Source: Engraulis encrasicolus (lineage: Eukaryota > Chordata > Actinopteri > Clupeiformes > Engraulidae). Taken from it: a stretch of DNA of 64,000 bases. This document shows positions 53,962 to 63,663 of this stretch, piece after piece; position 1 is the first letter of the stretch; each line of letters begins with the position of its first letter. A model generated the notes under the pieces. That model saw only the letters and a program-made list of their open reading frames with translations, did no database searches and had not been told where the DNA came from. The translations under genes and the position numbers were made by a program. The stretch spans positions 8,923,863 through 8,987,862 of the forward strand of contig NC_085862.1 of the NCBI RefSeq assembly GCF_034702125.1, written 5' to 3'.

Positions 53962-56900
53962 TGAGCAGAAGAGAAACAACAGTTGTGAGCTATTACTATG
54001 AGCTATTTTAGTGATCGATGACCTTACAGTTTGCTTACTGTTTGTAGGCCAAGATTTAACTCCTCTGATTCCATCTGCACAATGGGGGTCACCAGGCCCA
54101 AAACAGGAGTTCACAGGTAGGCTACTGTGTTTCTCTAAGCTTAACGTTGTTTGACAGTCCGTGTCAATAAGAGTGTACATTGCCGCTTTCATAAAATAAT
54201 TTTACGGTCAACAAACTCACAGATACGCACACCTATGAAGTCGCACGTCTAAGTCCAGCATCTAACTTAGAAATAATGCACTTCGAGGTATAATGGGCAC
54301 TCCGCGGCACGTAGTTGGGTTGTCCTGGAATATTTCAACTTATGGAACGCCTCTTGTCCAATCAGAATCAACTAAATGATTTATGTACTTCAGAGTGCCT
54401 CGGACCCTCTCTCTCTCCACTACAAGTTTTTGCAACTTTGGAATACGATGAGCACCTGAAGGTTACTACTACCCCACAGACGCAACTCATCTTTTCTCTT
54501 TTTCTCAACTAAATGATTTGATGAAACCCAATTGTTTTACGCGTTATTCTTATGCCTGGCTAACACCAGGACATCATCCCATGTTCTTGTAAGACATTTC
54601 TGCACTTATCACCTTGCAGTCCGAAAACACCAAATATGGAACAACACAATGTTGGACAAGTTACTCAAAAACAGTCTGCGTTACTGATTACATGTCACTG
54701 CATTACACCAAATGTGGACCAACACCAATGTATTGCTTTGATACTAATGTAATGTAATGGCATCTCATCAACAGCTGCTGAACTTCACCTCTTCAGTATG
54801 ATGGAGTACCTTAAACACCAGAACGACACCATACTAAGCCGCGTCAACCGGCTGATGAGCCAAATTTCTAATCCAGCGGAGCCAGATGTTGGGGAAGTTG
54901 AGGTTGAACTGCCGCTGGAAACCATGACACAGGTGGAGGAAATGGAGACCTTTCTAAAGGAAGCAGACAATGGACCTGCCAGGCAAAAAATGGTATAATG
55001 TCAAATTAGCTGCTGTCACTTTTAAATATTGGGGGTAATGTTTTAGTAACAGCGCACACGCCAGGGTGGTGCAACGAGAGCTAATGCTGCTATTGTATGA
55101 ATTTTTGCTCAAATTGCTCTTGGTTTTTGTGAACTACACTCCAAAGTAGGGCTGTGTGGTTCTGGAAAAAATGTGTATCACAGTTTTCTGCACGTTTTTT
55201 TCTCTTCTTCTTATAAGCAGCGATTTCCCCCCAAATCTCAATGTTTCTGAAGAAAAGATTTTAAAAATTAGATAAAATCCTGAATTTAAATTAATATATA
55301 TTTCTATGTTAATCACTTTTTAATTTCAATAATATATAATATATGTCTCATTTATAGTTTTTGCTAATGCAGCAATTTGGCGCAATTTCCCATCGTTTTT
55401 TTTTTTTTGTGAACTACACCCCAAAGCGTTACACTTACAGTACCTACTCTATATTTCACTGCATTCTGAGACTTACTTCAACTTAAAATTGTTTTGTGAT
55501 TTATGGCTTACAGATTGTCTCTTTGTCCACCATCGGCGGCCGTGATGTAAAGAGGGTGACGTGGAACATTTTGGGGCGCCTCTTCAGCGACAACGTGGCC
55601 AGAAATATCAGCTGGAAGGGGGCGAATGGCAAAATGGCGTTCAACCATATGTCGTTGAAAACTGTGACGTTCAGTAAGACCATTTAATTTATTTTATTTT
55701 ATTTGACCTTTATTTAACCAGAAAGGTCCCATTGAGGTAAAAACCTCTTCTTCCAGGGAGTCCTGGCCAAGACGGCATTAAGACAGAGGAGGCACATGCA
55801 TATTATGACATAAAAACAAATTAAAAAAAGCACACGTAAGGATATAAGACATGTCAGACATAGAGGCAAACAAAATAGACACTGGACAAGACTAACAAGT
55901 AAGACCATCAAGCACTAAACAGTAAGAACTAACAAACTAACAAAATCTGACATAAAAAAAACACACACACACAAAACCTCTGTAAAACCGAGTTTAAAAG
56001 CAGTGACACTCCTCTACTAAAGTTGTTTTTAAAAGATTTTTAAAACTCTCTATAGAGGGCACAGATGCCAAGCTTAAGGTGTTTTGGAGGTTATTCCAAA
56101 CATGTGGGGCATATGAACTAAAAGAAGTCTTACCTAATTCAGTACGCACTGTAGGAATATTAAAGATAATTTTATTTCTTGACCTAGTGCATAGGAACTG
56201 GTTTGGCGTGACACCAGACAGTTGATATATGATGGGAGTTTACCCACCAATGCCTTCACAATAAAAATGAGGAAATGGCTTTTCCTCCTAAGTGATAGTG
56301 AAGTCCATGTTACCATTTCATATAGTGTGCAATGATGTGTTCTCATGTTTGCATTTGTAATAAAACGCAGTGCCGCATGGTAAACTACATCTAGCTTCTT
56401 TAGAAGAGAGGTGGACGCATGCATGTATAATATGTCACCATAATCTAAGATGGGTAAAAATATACTCTGGACCAATCTTAGCCTAGCAGCAAAAGGAAAA
56501 CATTTTTTCAAACGGAAATTAAAACCCAATTTAAGTATTCAGCAGCTTATAGAATGTTGAGCTTGCTACACACACCTTCCACCCTAATTTTGTGTCCTAA
56601 CAGTTCACCACATTTTGTATTTTAAATTTACATTATAGAAGTGAAATTCCAGTTTACATGGAGCACCTGAATTTCTCTACTACAAACCTGCAATGCAGCA
56701 GTTATACACACACATCGAGATGGCTGTAGCAGGTCGACTATTTTTTTCTCCAAAGAAGGAATGCACCTTGTCCGACTCCCATCTAAGCATTTTCTGCAAG
56801 CAAAAACAAACTAAAAAATGAAATGGCAATGCTTTTGGAGTTTGTTAAAAAAGATAGAGAGCTAGAAAGCCACATTGCTTACTCACGTTAGTGCTACAGT

Positions 56901-57503
56901 CTCACTGTGAGAAACACGGGCGTTGTCCCTTTGGGCTTGCTGCAATGATCTCGCACAGGAAAAAGATATGTAGGCACCAAGCAGCAAAGCTTGACTGTTG
57001 AATCACGGGAAGACGGTTAGGTCTGCAGTCCAACTTGATTAAAACATCAGGAAAGATAAATAAATGTTACTCTAGGTAAAAGAAAACGCACTCGAAAATG
57101 TCCTCAATAATACATAACAGTCATAGGAAAAAGTTTGTACACCCTTTTGAAATTTCTTCTTTTCATTTGTGTCAAACTTGGTCATCAAAGATGGTCTGAT
57201 CTTCTCGGAAATCACTCGAAGGACCAATCAGAGTCTGCTTAAACTAATTCCACCCTAACAGCCATAACTGGACGAGAGTCATGGCTACCAGCGAATGTTG
57301 ATCAATTCTTTCTGATTGCAGATGCTGTTCGACGGAACTCTCTCGGCCGCAACGTGAGTGAGATGGATATTCAACACCATGCCATTCGCTGGTTCAATCT
57401 GGCAGCAGACCGCGGTGGGGGGAGGAGGCGCAGGATGGCAAACCAAGAGGGGGCAAACCAAGAGGAGGAGCCTTATGCCTTGTGCGCGACCTACGCTACC
57501 TGA
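52220..57503 (+). CDS. DUF4806 domain-containing protein
   Basis: Exons: 52220..52403, 52537..52651, 53362..53453, 53646..53753, 54048..54116, 54775..54992, 55514..55673, 57322..57503; about 375 residues. Residues 1-75 match the N-terminal module typical of these proteins (HLIEFENN.., DDWDTYKTRWISSAGTYQEG). An acidic stretch and Ser/Pro-rich linkers follow. The DUF4806 domain spans the last three exons: LPLETMTQVEEMETFLKEAD, LSTIGGRDVKRVTWNILGRL, ARNISWKGANGKMAF, NAVRRNSLGRNVSEMDIQHH, AIRWFNLAADR. The molecular function of the family is not established. Phases agree at all junctions except exon 2-3, where a weak GTGTTT donor at 52652 must be assumed. AATAAA lies 37 bases after the stop. Confidence 0.85.
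52537..52651 (+). CDS. DUF4806 gene, coding exon 2 (3' end uncertain)
   Basis: After ACATTTAG it reads GTYQEGQQLFEQVFASLHHL to RPSKRNR. A GTCAGT donor at 52648 would give phase 1, but the next exon needs phase 2. GTGTTT at 52652 gives phase 2. A missed micro-exon is the other explanation. Confidence 0.7.
52830..53049. mobile_element. hAT MITE, CAGTGTTGCCAGAT family, copy 2
   Basis: Inverted ends CAGTGTTGCCAGAT / ATCTGGCAACACTG, with GCTGTAAT duplicated at 52822-52829 and 53050-53057. It lies in the intron where the exon 2-3 phase problem of the DUF4806 gene occurs. Confidence 0.95.
53362..53453 (+). CDS. DUF4806 gene, coding exon 3 (acidic)
   Basis: The acceptor TCTTTCAACAG. In the frame required by later exons it encodes LFSGDSDEEDDPAPAKQTTL and SHVDSEDHCH, ending in phase 1 at GTATGA. 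Confidence 0.65.
53646..53753 (+). CDS. DUF4806 gene, coding exon 4 (Pro-rich)
   Basis: Phase 1 in and out. The frame that joins its neighbours reads FRRTTSPQLPPAPSPPPPSP to PSEWGPEFA. Another frame would give a run of ten His but meets a stop in the next exon. It ends TTTGCAG/GTAGGCTA. Confidence 0.7.
53898..53960. repeat. (GT)n microsatellite
   Basis: About 30 GT units in the intron between exons 4 and 5 of the DUF4806 gene. Confidence 0.95.
54048..54116 (+). CDS. DUF4806 gene, coding exon 5
   Basis: Phase 1 in and out. It encodes QDLTPLIPSAQWGSPGPKQE and FT and ends TTCACAG/GTAGGCTA. Protein and splice context resemble exon 4 (PSEWGPEFA against PSAQWGS..EFT), which suggests an exon duplication. 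Confidence 0.7.
54385..54490. repeat. Fragment of the hairpin family seen at 47432
   Basis: CAGAGTGCCTCGGACCCTCT, then ..CTACAAGTTTTTGCAACTTT and ACTACCCCACAGACGC, parallels the sequence right of the 47432 hairpin. The left arm is missing. Confidence 0.5.
54775..54992 (+). CDS. DUF4806 gene, coding exon 6 (helical linker and domain start)
   Basis: The acceptor CATCAACAG. It encodes AELHLFSMMEYLKHQNDTIL, SRVNRLMSQI, then the DUF4806 start LPLETMTQVEEMETFLKEAD. Phase 1 in, phase 0 out, donor GTATAA. Confidence 0.85.
55514..55673 (+). CDS. DUF4806 gene, coding exon 7 (domain core)
   Basis: The acceptor GGCTTACAG, LSTIGGRDVKRVTWNILGRL, FSDNVARNISWKGANGKMAF and NHMSLKTVTF. Phase 0 in, phase 1 out, donor GTAAGA. 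The GG-D-V and WKG signature is characteristic of DUF4806. Confidence 0.9.
55685..56560 (-). mobile_element. LINE 3' fragment with (AAATA)n tail
   Basis: The minus strand encodes the C-terminal end of a LINE ORF2 at 56529-56134 (RLVQSIFLPILDYGDILYMH, AALRFITNANMRTHHCTLYE). A 3' UTR follows and ends with CTTTCTGGTTAAATAAAGGT and an AAATA tail at 55685. It is truncated at the 5' side and sits in the last intron of the DUF4806 gene. Confidence 0.8.
56561..57300. other. Intron sequence; nothing recognised
   Basis: AT-rich. AATACATAACAGTCATAGG..AGTTTGTACACCC near 57110-57145 looks like one end of a Tc1-type element, but the other end is not apparent. Confidence 0.3.
57322..57503 (+). CDS. DUF4806 gene, last coding exon
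   Basis: The acceptor TTCTGATTGCAG. AVRRNSLGRNVSEMDIQHHA and IRWFNLAADR complete the domain. A basic and Glu-rich tail (RGGGRRRRMANQEGANQEEE) follows, and the stop is at 57501-57503. Confidence 0.85.
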
Positions 57504-57539
57504 GCAGCAAAAGTCACTATTTTTTATGGCGGGAAGGCA

Positions 57540-57545
57540 AATAAA
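57540..57545 (+). terminator. Poly(A) signal AATAAA of the DUF4806 gene
   Basis: A canonical AATAAA lies 37 bases after the stop codon on the coding strand. A cleavage site would be expected 10-30 bases further on. No other candidate is nearby. Confidence 0.55.
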
Positions 57546-57833
57546 GCTACCAGAGCGAATTTGCTAGGAGCAAAGCGACCAGAGCGAATTTTAACTTTTA
57601 AAATCAAGCTAATCTTATGGTAATAATGACCTATGATGCGGTTCGGCGAAAACCATATCTCTGAATGTCCCAGGCTGTCATGCCATAGCCGTTATGTGAT
57701 TAGCTAAATCAAACATGTCCATGCTACGTCCAGAGAGTATAAAGCAAATTCATGGCAAAACTTCTTCAACCACCTCAGCTACCTGGGTCGCATAGGTCGC
57801 GCTTGGTGTACACAAGGCATTAAAGGGGTATGG

Positions 57834-58083
57834 CACTATTTTGGGGCTGAAAACGGTTAAAATCGTTGCCCTGGGTTTATAAAGGTGGTTAAGGTGGTCA
57901 TGTTTTTCATGTTGGGCATTGTCTTGGTTTAAGGAGGGGGGTAAGTATCTAAGCTAGTGAGAATCAATGAATCACACACGCTACAGTGATCCATTGACTT
58001 TCACTAGCTTAGCTACATACTCCCTCTTTTAACTTGTCTTAAAGCAAGACAACGCCTAACATGAAAAATAGTGGTATACCCCT
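57834..58083. mobile_element. TTAA-flanked MITE
   Basis: The inverted ends AGGGGTATGGCACTATTTT and AAAATAGTGGTATACCCCT are flanked by TTAA on both sides (57830-57833, 58084-58087). A TTAA duplication is used by piggyBac and Kolobok transposases. Confidence 0.8.
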
Positions 58084-58511
58084 TTAATGAGTTAATTTTA
58101 CCCTGTTCAGCATTAGTTCTATTCTTTCCTTTTTGAAAAAAACAAAAAAGAATGAGATATGCCTACAATAAAATAACTGTAGGCTACAGAATATAAAACA
58201 GTAGAAAAAAATAAAAATAAATAAAAGAAAAGTGATCCTAAATTAAATTAAATGAAAAGTTAAATGAAATGAAAATGTAAGACGAATGTGCTGTTTCTTT
58301 TAATAAAAAAAGTTATTTTTCCGGCATTGACTCAGTGTCTTTTTCAGTTTGATGTGGCAGTATGATTTTGCTTCTTTGCTAGGTTTACTGTAAGGATTAA
58401 TAACCATGTGTCCTAATATCTCGACTGACAAAAGACAAACAAAGGTCGGCGTCTGCGCCTGCACTTAACACCCGTGTATTGCTTGGTGCGTGCACTCCCA
58501 AAAAGTAGTAA

Positions 58512-58686
58512 TCACTCAAGATAATGGAAAAAAGGAGGCGCACACAAGGCTTGTGTGAAAAAGTGTATTGAAGCCGAAATTAAACAACAGAAGTCTAAGG
58601 TTAACTGGAGAAACAGACATTTAGGCTTCAATATACTTTTTCCACACTAGCCTTGTGTGCGCCTCATTTTTTCCATTATCTTGACT
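58512..58686. repeat. Hairpin element with about 58-base arms
   Basis: TCAAGATAATGGAAAAAAGG..GGCGCACACAAGGCTTGTGT..GTATTGAAGCC is mirrored on the right as GGCTTCAATATAC..CCTTGTGTGCGCC..CCATTATCTTGA. The loop is about 50 bases. Confidence 0.75.
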
Positions 58687-58813
58687 AATATCTCGACTAA
58701 AAGCCCAGGGTCTAAACTTCGACCTTGTGTAGCTCATCACAACTTCACTTGACAGCACCGCTCTCCTGATAGCCCTTTTTTTTAACTGACTTGCCACGGT
58801 GACATTTTGTTAA

Positions 58814-60513
58814 AGGATAGTTCCGGCGTAAAATGAAAGTTTCACCATCGCTTTCCCATGCCACATAATGTATCTAATGATGAGCCATTCCGGGCAATGC
58901 CGCGCCGTTATGGAGTTAGCACATTTTAAGCTTTTTGGTGAAAAACGCAGCCAATGCATCACGGCGGGGCCAATTATAAGCCTATTATTTTCTGATGTTT
59001 CCCCGCTATAAACAACTTCAAAAACGCTACACACTTCATCACAAAGGTCTCGTCAATCAAACCGAGGCACAGAGAGGGTCATTGGACCACACAGTCTTTC
59101 ACTGACCAGTGTTTTCAGAGGTGTCTCACTGTTGCAACTCTCTGACCCGGATGCAGGCTACTCAATCAGGTGGCTAGGAAGGCTAAACATGGTCCGCGGT
59201 TCTTACACCGGCTGCGACCGTAAAATGAAAAGCTGGAACCCCGACCGTTTCCACCGACTGCCACTGTCTAAACCAGCCATATTACGGGAATGGCTAATAG
59301 CATTAGAAGTGGACGAAACTGACGTAAAAACCCGGAGGGATCGCTACTACCGTGTGTGCAGGCAGCAGATTTGAAGAGTTGCATGGAGAGTACAGGTAGG
59401 CAGACTACTCTTACAAAGTAATTGCAACACGGTATAATATAACATGGATTCACCTGTGTAATAACATACCAGTGGTGGTGTACTTACATCTGTAAGAGCA
59501 CTTCTAGTACGAGTTTATAAAATTCCTCCAGCCCTCCTCCGTTGCGTAATGGTCCATCTGACCTCGCGCGCCCTCGTCATTAGAGTCTACTTCACTGAAA
59601 CTACTCTAGCATGCTTGACATCAACCACATCGAATGCCTCAGGTCGCACAATTTCACAATTTCACTTGCCATCCCGCGCTAGTTTGTTTTGACAGTGCAT
59701 TTATCTCCTGTAGTGGGCTACATTTACTGCACATGTAGGCTATGCCTTCCCAAAACAGTGCTTGCTGGCAAAGACGCGCGGTGTTGCAACCAGTGTCACA
59801 GACAGTCAAGATTCATGAGCCAGACATTTACACATGTTTCTCTCTCTTCAAACATACCTCCATAGCCATGCGCCTTTTTGGCACAGCATTCGTCTTCAGA
59901 CGGTTTCGTTTTGGTGTTCCATCTCCCTTACTCTTCTTGTAGCCATCATCCTCGAAATGCTCCCTCCACACACGGTAGCGATCCCTCAGGGTTTTTATGT
60001 CAGTTTCGTCCACTTCTAATGCTATTAGCCATTCCCGTAATATGGCTGGTTTAGACAGTGGCAGTCGGTGAAAACGGTCGGGGTTCCAGCTTTTCATTTT
60101 TCGGTCGCAGCCGGTGTAAAGAACCGCGGACCATTTAGCCTACCTAGCCACCTGATTGAGTAGGCCTAGCCTGCATTCGGGTCAGAGAGTTGCAACAGTG
60201 AGACACCTCTGGAAACACTGGCCAGTGAAAGACTGTGTGGTCCGATGATCTTCTCTATGCCTCGGTTTGATTGACGAGACCTTTGTGATGAAGTGTGTAG
60301 CGTTTTTGAAGTTGTTTATAGCGGGGAAACATCAGAAAATAACAGGCCTATAATTGGCCCCGCCGTGATGCATTGGCTGCGTTTTTCGCCAAAAAGCTTA
60401 AAATTAGCTAACTCCATAACGGCGCGGCATTGCCTGGAATGGCTCATCATTAGATACATTATGTGGCATGGGAAAGCGATGGTGAAACTTTCATTTTACG
60501 CCGGAACTATCCT
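58814..60513. mobile_element. Kolobok-like foldback element with THAP-domain remnants
   Basis: The inverted ends AGGATAGTTCCGGCGTAAAA and its complement are flanked by TTAA (58810-58813, 60514-60517). The arms (58814 to about 59362, about 59963 to 60513) are nearly identical. Both encode the core of a THAP zinc-finger domain (MKSWNPDRFHRLPLSKPAIL), once on plus (59225-59374) and once on minus (60097-59828). THAP plus TTAA is the signature of Kolobok transposons. No DDE catalytic domain is seen. Confidence 0.8.
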
Positions 60514-60771
60514 TTAACAAAACTTTGAATGGCCAAACCTTATTTTCCCCTTAACCATCGCTGTGGATAATTTTGCTATTTAATGAAGTTGTATGCTATA
60601 TAGTATATAGCCTTGGCCAGCCTGCCTAAATTGACTCACATTTAGATTTTCAAAACTTTGTGTTACTGATCAGCACTTCCTTTTCGCGTTTTGTCTGGAT
60701 TTCGTGGTTGGCAGATCCTTCTCAGGCTTTTAGCATTGTAAACTTCACGCCATCAAAACGAACTACCTCTA

Positions 60772-60887
60772 ATGGCAACTCCGAGACGATCGCCGAGTGA
60801 GGTAGCAAATGCCTGGCGAGGAAGCGCGAGTCTATTTCATGGTGAATCTGTTGAAAGCCATAGGCCTACTTTGAGAGATGTTCTGAG
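60772..60887 (+). CDS. Five-exon gene, exon 1 with start codon
   Basis: ATG at 60772 in the context CTCTAATGG, with 38 codons open to CTGAG/GTAAGT (phase 2). The preceding bases contain GCGTTTTGTC and CACGCC but no TATA box. The strong donor and the clean join to exon 2 support it. Confidence 0.7.
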
Positions 60888-63663
60888 GTAAGTTGAAGCA
60901 ACAGAAATCACTGGTATGTGTCCATATGTGGTGGGGACATGTCCATACCACTTTTGACATGAAACGGGAGTGTGTCTATGTTCCCACACTGTTACTGCTC
61001 ACCGATTTATTTGAACACAACGTTTCGACCTCAGGCGGTCTATGTATACACCTGACGAAGACCGCCTGAGGTCGAAACGTTGTGTTCAAATAAATCGGTG
61101 AGCAGTAACAGTGTGCAGATTTCCTTTCTTCCTTTACGCACGTTTGTTTGATCCGGCACCTGTTTTTACTGGATGTGCGCGCATCACATACACTTCCAGT
61201 GTGTCTATGTTCCCACAGTCCATTGGTCCCACAGCTCATTGGTCCCACATCACTAAGACTTTTAACATTATTTTGTAGGCCCATTGGTCCCACAGCTTGT
61301 ACCTACTGACGCATGCTCCCAAATTTCTAAGCGTTTATTCAAATTTAGGCCCTATGTCCCATGGCAGGGAGAAAGACATGTTCTCTTAGTTTACTCGGAA
61401 ATGTGGGAACATTTTGTTGTGTTGTGGAACATAGGGCCTGTTTGAATAATTTCTTTAAAATGTGGGAACATGGAGCAGCAGGAATAAGCTGTGGGACCAA
61501 TGGGCTGTGGGACCAGCGGGCTGTGGGAACATAGAGCTGACCCCCATGACACTAGCATACCCAGAAAGTTCACCATTGCAATGTCCCCCACCACTGTCCA
61601 AGTCAAACCTATCATTTTCAGATACAATCAGGAAGATGCCTCAACAGCTTCAGGAAGCTCCATTTGCTCATCACTAGGTGAAATGATGTCTTGTGTCTTG
61701 ATGCAGGGCCGTGGGTGATGTCCGCAGCTCCAGGGATGACATGAGGAGTGACCTGAAGACACTACAGGAGCAGGTGGCTGCCATGCAACAGCAGACCTCC
61801 ACCAGGACCCAGACCCCTCACAGAGTTCCCCTGGAGCTCTCGGTAATATATTTGAATGCATGTTTTAAAGGGAAAGAAAATAATCCAGACTTTACACATG
61901 TAATTTCAATTTTAGCCATCTCAAATAAACCTGTGGTTCACATTAATCAGATTATTAGGGAAAACATCAGATAGAAACATCATAGATTTTTGTTGTTGTT
62001 GTTTATTTCCAGAATTCGTGCTGCCCATTCACTAATGTTACCTTTTTCATAAATACTTACCACCACCACCAAATTCTAAGTATTCATTATGACTGGAAAA
62101 ATTGCACTTTTCATACATGAAAAGGGGGATCTTCCCCATGGTCTGCCATTTTGAATTTCCAGAAATAGCCATTTTTAGCTGCAAAAATGACTCTGCTTGG
62201 ATCGTACTAGGAAATATTTGTTTATTACTTAGTAAACTTTCATGTAAAGATCAAATTTGGCAATAGGCAGCCCAGTTTCAATGAGCCGCATAGTTGCAGT
62301 ACCTTTTTTGACCATTTCCTGCACAGTGTCCCTTTTAGGGAAAGAAAATAATCTAGACTTTACACCTGTAATTTCAATTTTAACCATCTCAAATAACCCT
62401 GAGGTTCACATAAATCAGATTATTAGGGAAAACATCAGTAGTGTTCAGACTGTCTTTTACATATAAGATAAGATGGTACTTCAATCATTGTGCGGGAAAA
62501 TCAAGAAACAATTGTCCACGGTTTGTAACAATAGGCTATTTCCTAGCATGACAATATGCGATTGTATTGTCATTTTTCTTCACGAGGCACGAGTGAGGCG
62601 AACGCATCGCAGGCTGCGGGAGGAGCTGCAGTGGCGACTGGGACCACAGTACAGGTAAAGACGTTTACTCTGAGCCTGGCCAGGGCTGGACTGGCCTTCT
62701 GGCATAGCGGCAGTGTTGCCAGATATGTCTGATCAAAACCCGCCCAAAAGGTTCTCAAAAACCGCCAAAATGCGCTAAATTTCAACAAATTACATTGACT
62801 TCTATGGGCCAAAAATGGCTGAAAAAACGCCAAATGGCCAATTTTTCCCATATTTACCCGCCTACGCTCATCCCAAGTAGCCCAATTGGGCGGGGACTCG
62901 CCCAATCTGGCAACACTGAGTGGGCATCTCCCCGTGGGCCCTGCACCCTTGTGGGCTCCTATCTAAAGATTGTTTTAAATTATTTTTAAAAATGTTTTCT
63001 GTTCAGCTTTAGGTCACCTCATAATGAGGAGGTCACCAAGGCCATCATCCAAGCCATTGAGGATTCTGGGGAGAGCTGGGGACCAGACTTACTCAGAAGT
63101 AAGACCCAAGATTATTCATCAGACATGTACAGGATTTATGTGGTCATGGTGCACAAATAAGACTGTTTGTTTGTTTGTTTGTTAAAGTGATACTGTCCCA
63201 TTTTTGGAAATAAGCTTATTTTACACCTCCCCTTCAGTTAAACAATAGACTTTTACCGTTCCCCTGTACTTCAAACTGTTTTCTAGTTATGGCAGTGCAC
63301 ATAGCGTTAACTAACAGTTAACATTGAGTTCTATGAGACCAGTTAGCCACGAGCTGGTCTCATAGGACTCAATGTTAACTGCTAGCATGGAGGTAAAATG
63401 TGCACTGCCATACCCAGAGAACGGTTGAAAGTACAGGAGAACGATAAAACCCTATTATTTAACTCAGGGAGAGGTGTAAAATAAGCTTATTTCCAAAAAT
63501 GGGACAGTATCACTTTAACTCTGTTTCTTACTGTCTTGCAGGAGCCTGCAATAGATTCTACGAGAATCTTAAAGGCCAACTTCCGATAAAACTCAGTTTT
63601 ACTCACTCCTTTCGAAGATCGGACGGTCACCCCAAGTTAAACTCACTTGCAAGGCTCTCATAG
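60772..63663 (+). CDS. Small unrecognised protein with a BEN-like/helical C-terminal module (5 exons)
   Basis: Exons 60772..60887, 61707..61842, 62587..62654, 63007..63098 and 63542..63663 join in frame to 177 residues plus stop. All borders are GT-AG and all phases match (2, 0, 2, 1). Residues 1-40 start MATPRRSPSEVANAWRGSAS. Residues 40-84 form a short coiled coil (SSRDDMRSDLKTLQEQVAAM). Residues 85-150 are a charged helical module (RTHRRLREELQWRLGPQY, FRSPHNEEVTKAIIQAIEDS, RACNRFYENLKGQL) resembling, from memory, the C-terminal module of fish coiled-coil/BEN-like proteins. Function unknown. Confidence 0.7.
60989..61197. mobile_element. Hairpin-bearing insertion with 20-base direct repeats
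   Basis: A perfect hairpin with 53-base arms (60989-61041 and 61059-61111, GACCTCAGGCGGTCT / AGACCGCCTGAGGTC) is followed by about 85 bases of unrelated sequence. The whole is flanked by AGTGTGTCTATGTTCCCACA at 60969-60988 and 61198-61217. Such long duplications suggest RNA-mediated (target-primed) insertion. Confidence 0.8.
61209..61536. mobile_element. Inverted-repeat element of the GTGGGACCAATGG type
   Basis: TTCCCACAGTCCATTGGTCC..ACAGCTCATTGGTCCCAC at the left is mirrored by GTGGGACCAATGGGCTGTGG..GGGCTGTGGGAACATAG at the right. It was the target of the 60989 insertion and lies in intron 1 of the five-exon gene. Confidence 0.7.
61707..61842 (+). CDS. Five-exon gene, exon 2 (coiled coil)
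   Basis: The acceptor CTTGATGCAG. It encodes AVGDVRSSRDDMRSDLKTLQ, EQVAAMQQQTSTRTQTPHRV and PLELS. Phase 2 in, phase 0 out, donor GTAATA. Confidence 0.75.
61990..62340. mobile_element. MITE family B copy
   Basis: TTTATTTCCAGAATTCGTGC, GGGGGATCTTCCCCATGGTC and CCTGCACAGTGTCCCTTTTA follow the family order. The left end is replaced by a GTT-rich stretch. About 110 bases ending at 62335-62440 repeat the sequence at 61868-61970 (GGGAAAGAAAATAATC..GACTTTACAC), a local duplication around the insertion. Confidence 0.65.
62587..62654 (+). CDS. Five-exon gene, exon 3
   Basis: ARVRRTHRRLREELQWRLGP and QY plus two bases before GTAAAG (phase 2). The acceptor TTTTTCTTCACGAG is acceptable. The phase equals that of exon h of the upstream BEN-like gene. 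Confidence 0.7.
62711..62918. mobile_element. hAT MITE, CAGTGTTGCCAGAT family, copy 3
   Basis: Inverted ends CAGTGTTGCCAGAT / AATCTGGCAACACTG and the family interior. The target duplication is not clear. Confidence 0.85.
63007..63098 (+). CDS. Five-exon gene, exon 4
   Basis: The acceptor TTTTCTGTTCAG. FRSPHNEEVTKAIIQAIEDS and GESWGPDLLR plus one base before GTAAGA (phase 1). Confidence 0.75.
63186..63514. mobile_element. TTAA-flanked MITE with long near-perfect inverted ends
   Basis: AGTGATACTGTCCCATTTTT..GGAAATAAGCTTATTTTACA is mirrored at the right end. TTAA flanks both sides (63182-63185, 63515-63518). It lies in the last intron of the five-exon gene, whose acceptor is only 27 bases downstream. 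Confidence 0.85.
63542..63663 (+). CDS. Five-exon gene, last exon
   Basis: The acceptor ACTGTCTTGCAG. RACNRFYENLKGQLPIKLSF, then a basic tail to LARLS, and TAG at 63661-63663. No AATAAA was seen in the following 340 bases. Confidence 0.7.

Noticed and set aside
62711..62918. 8-bp target duplication of this hAT MITE
   Set aside because: The flanks CATAGCGG and AGTGGGCA do not match. The element itself is secure from its ends, but the duplication is not claimed.
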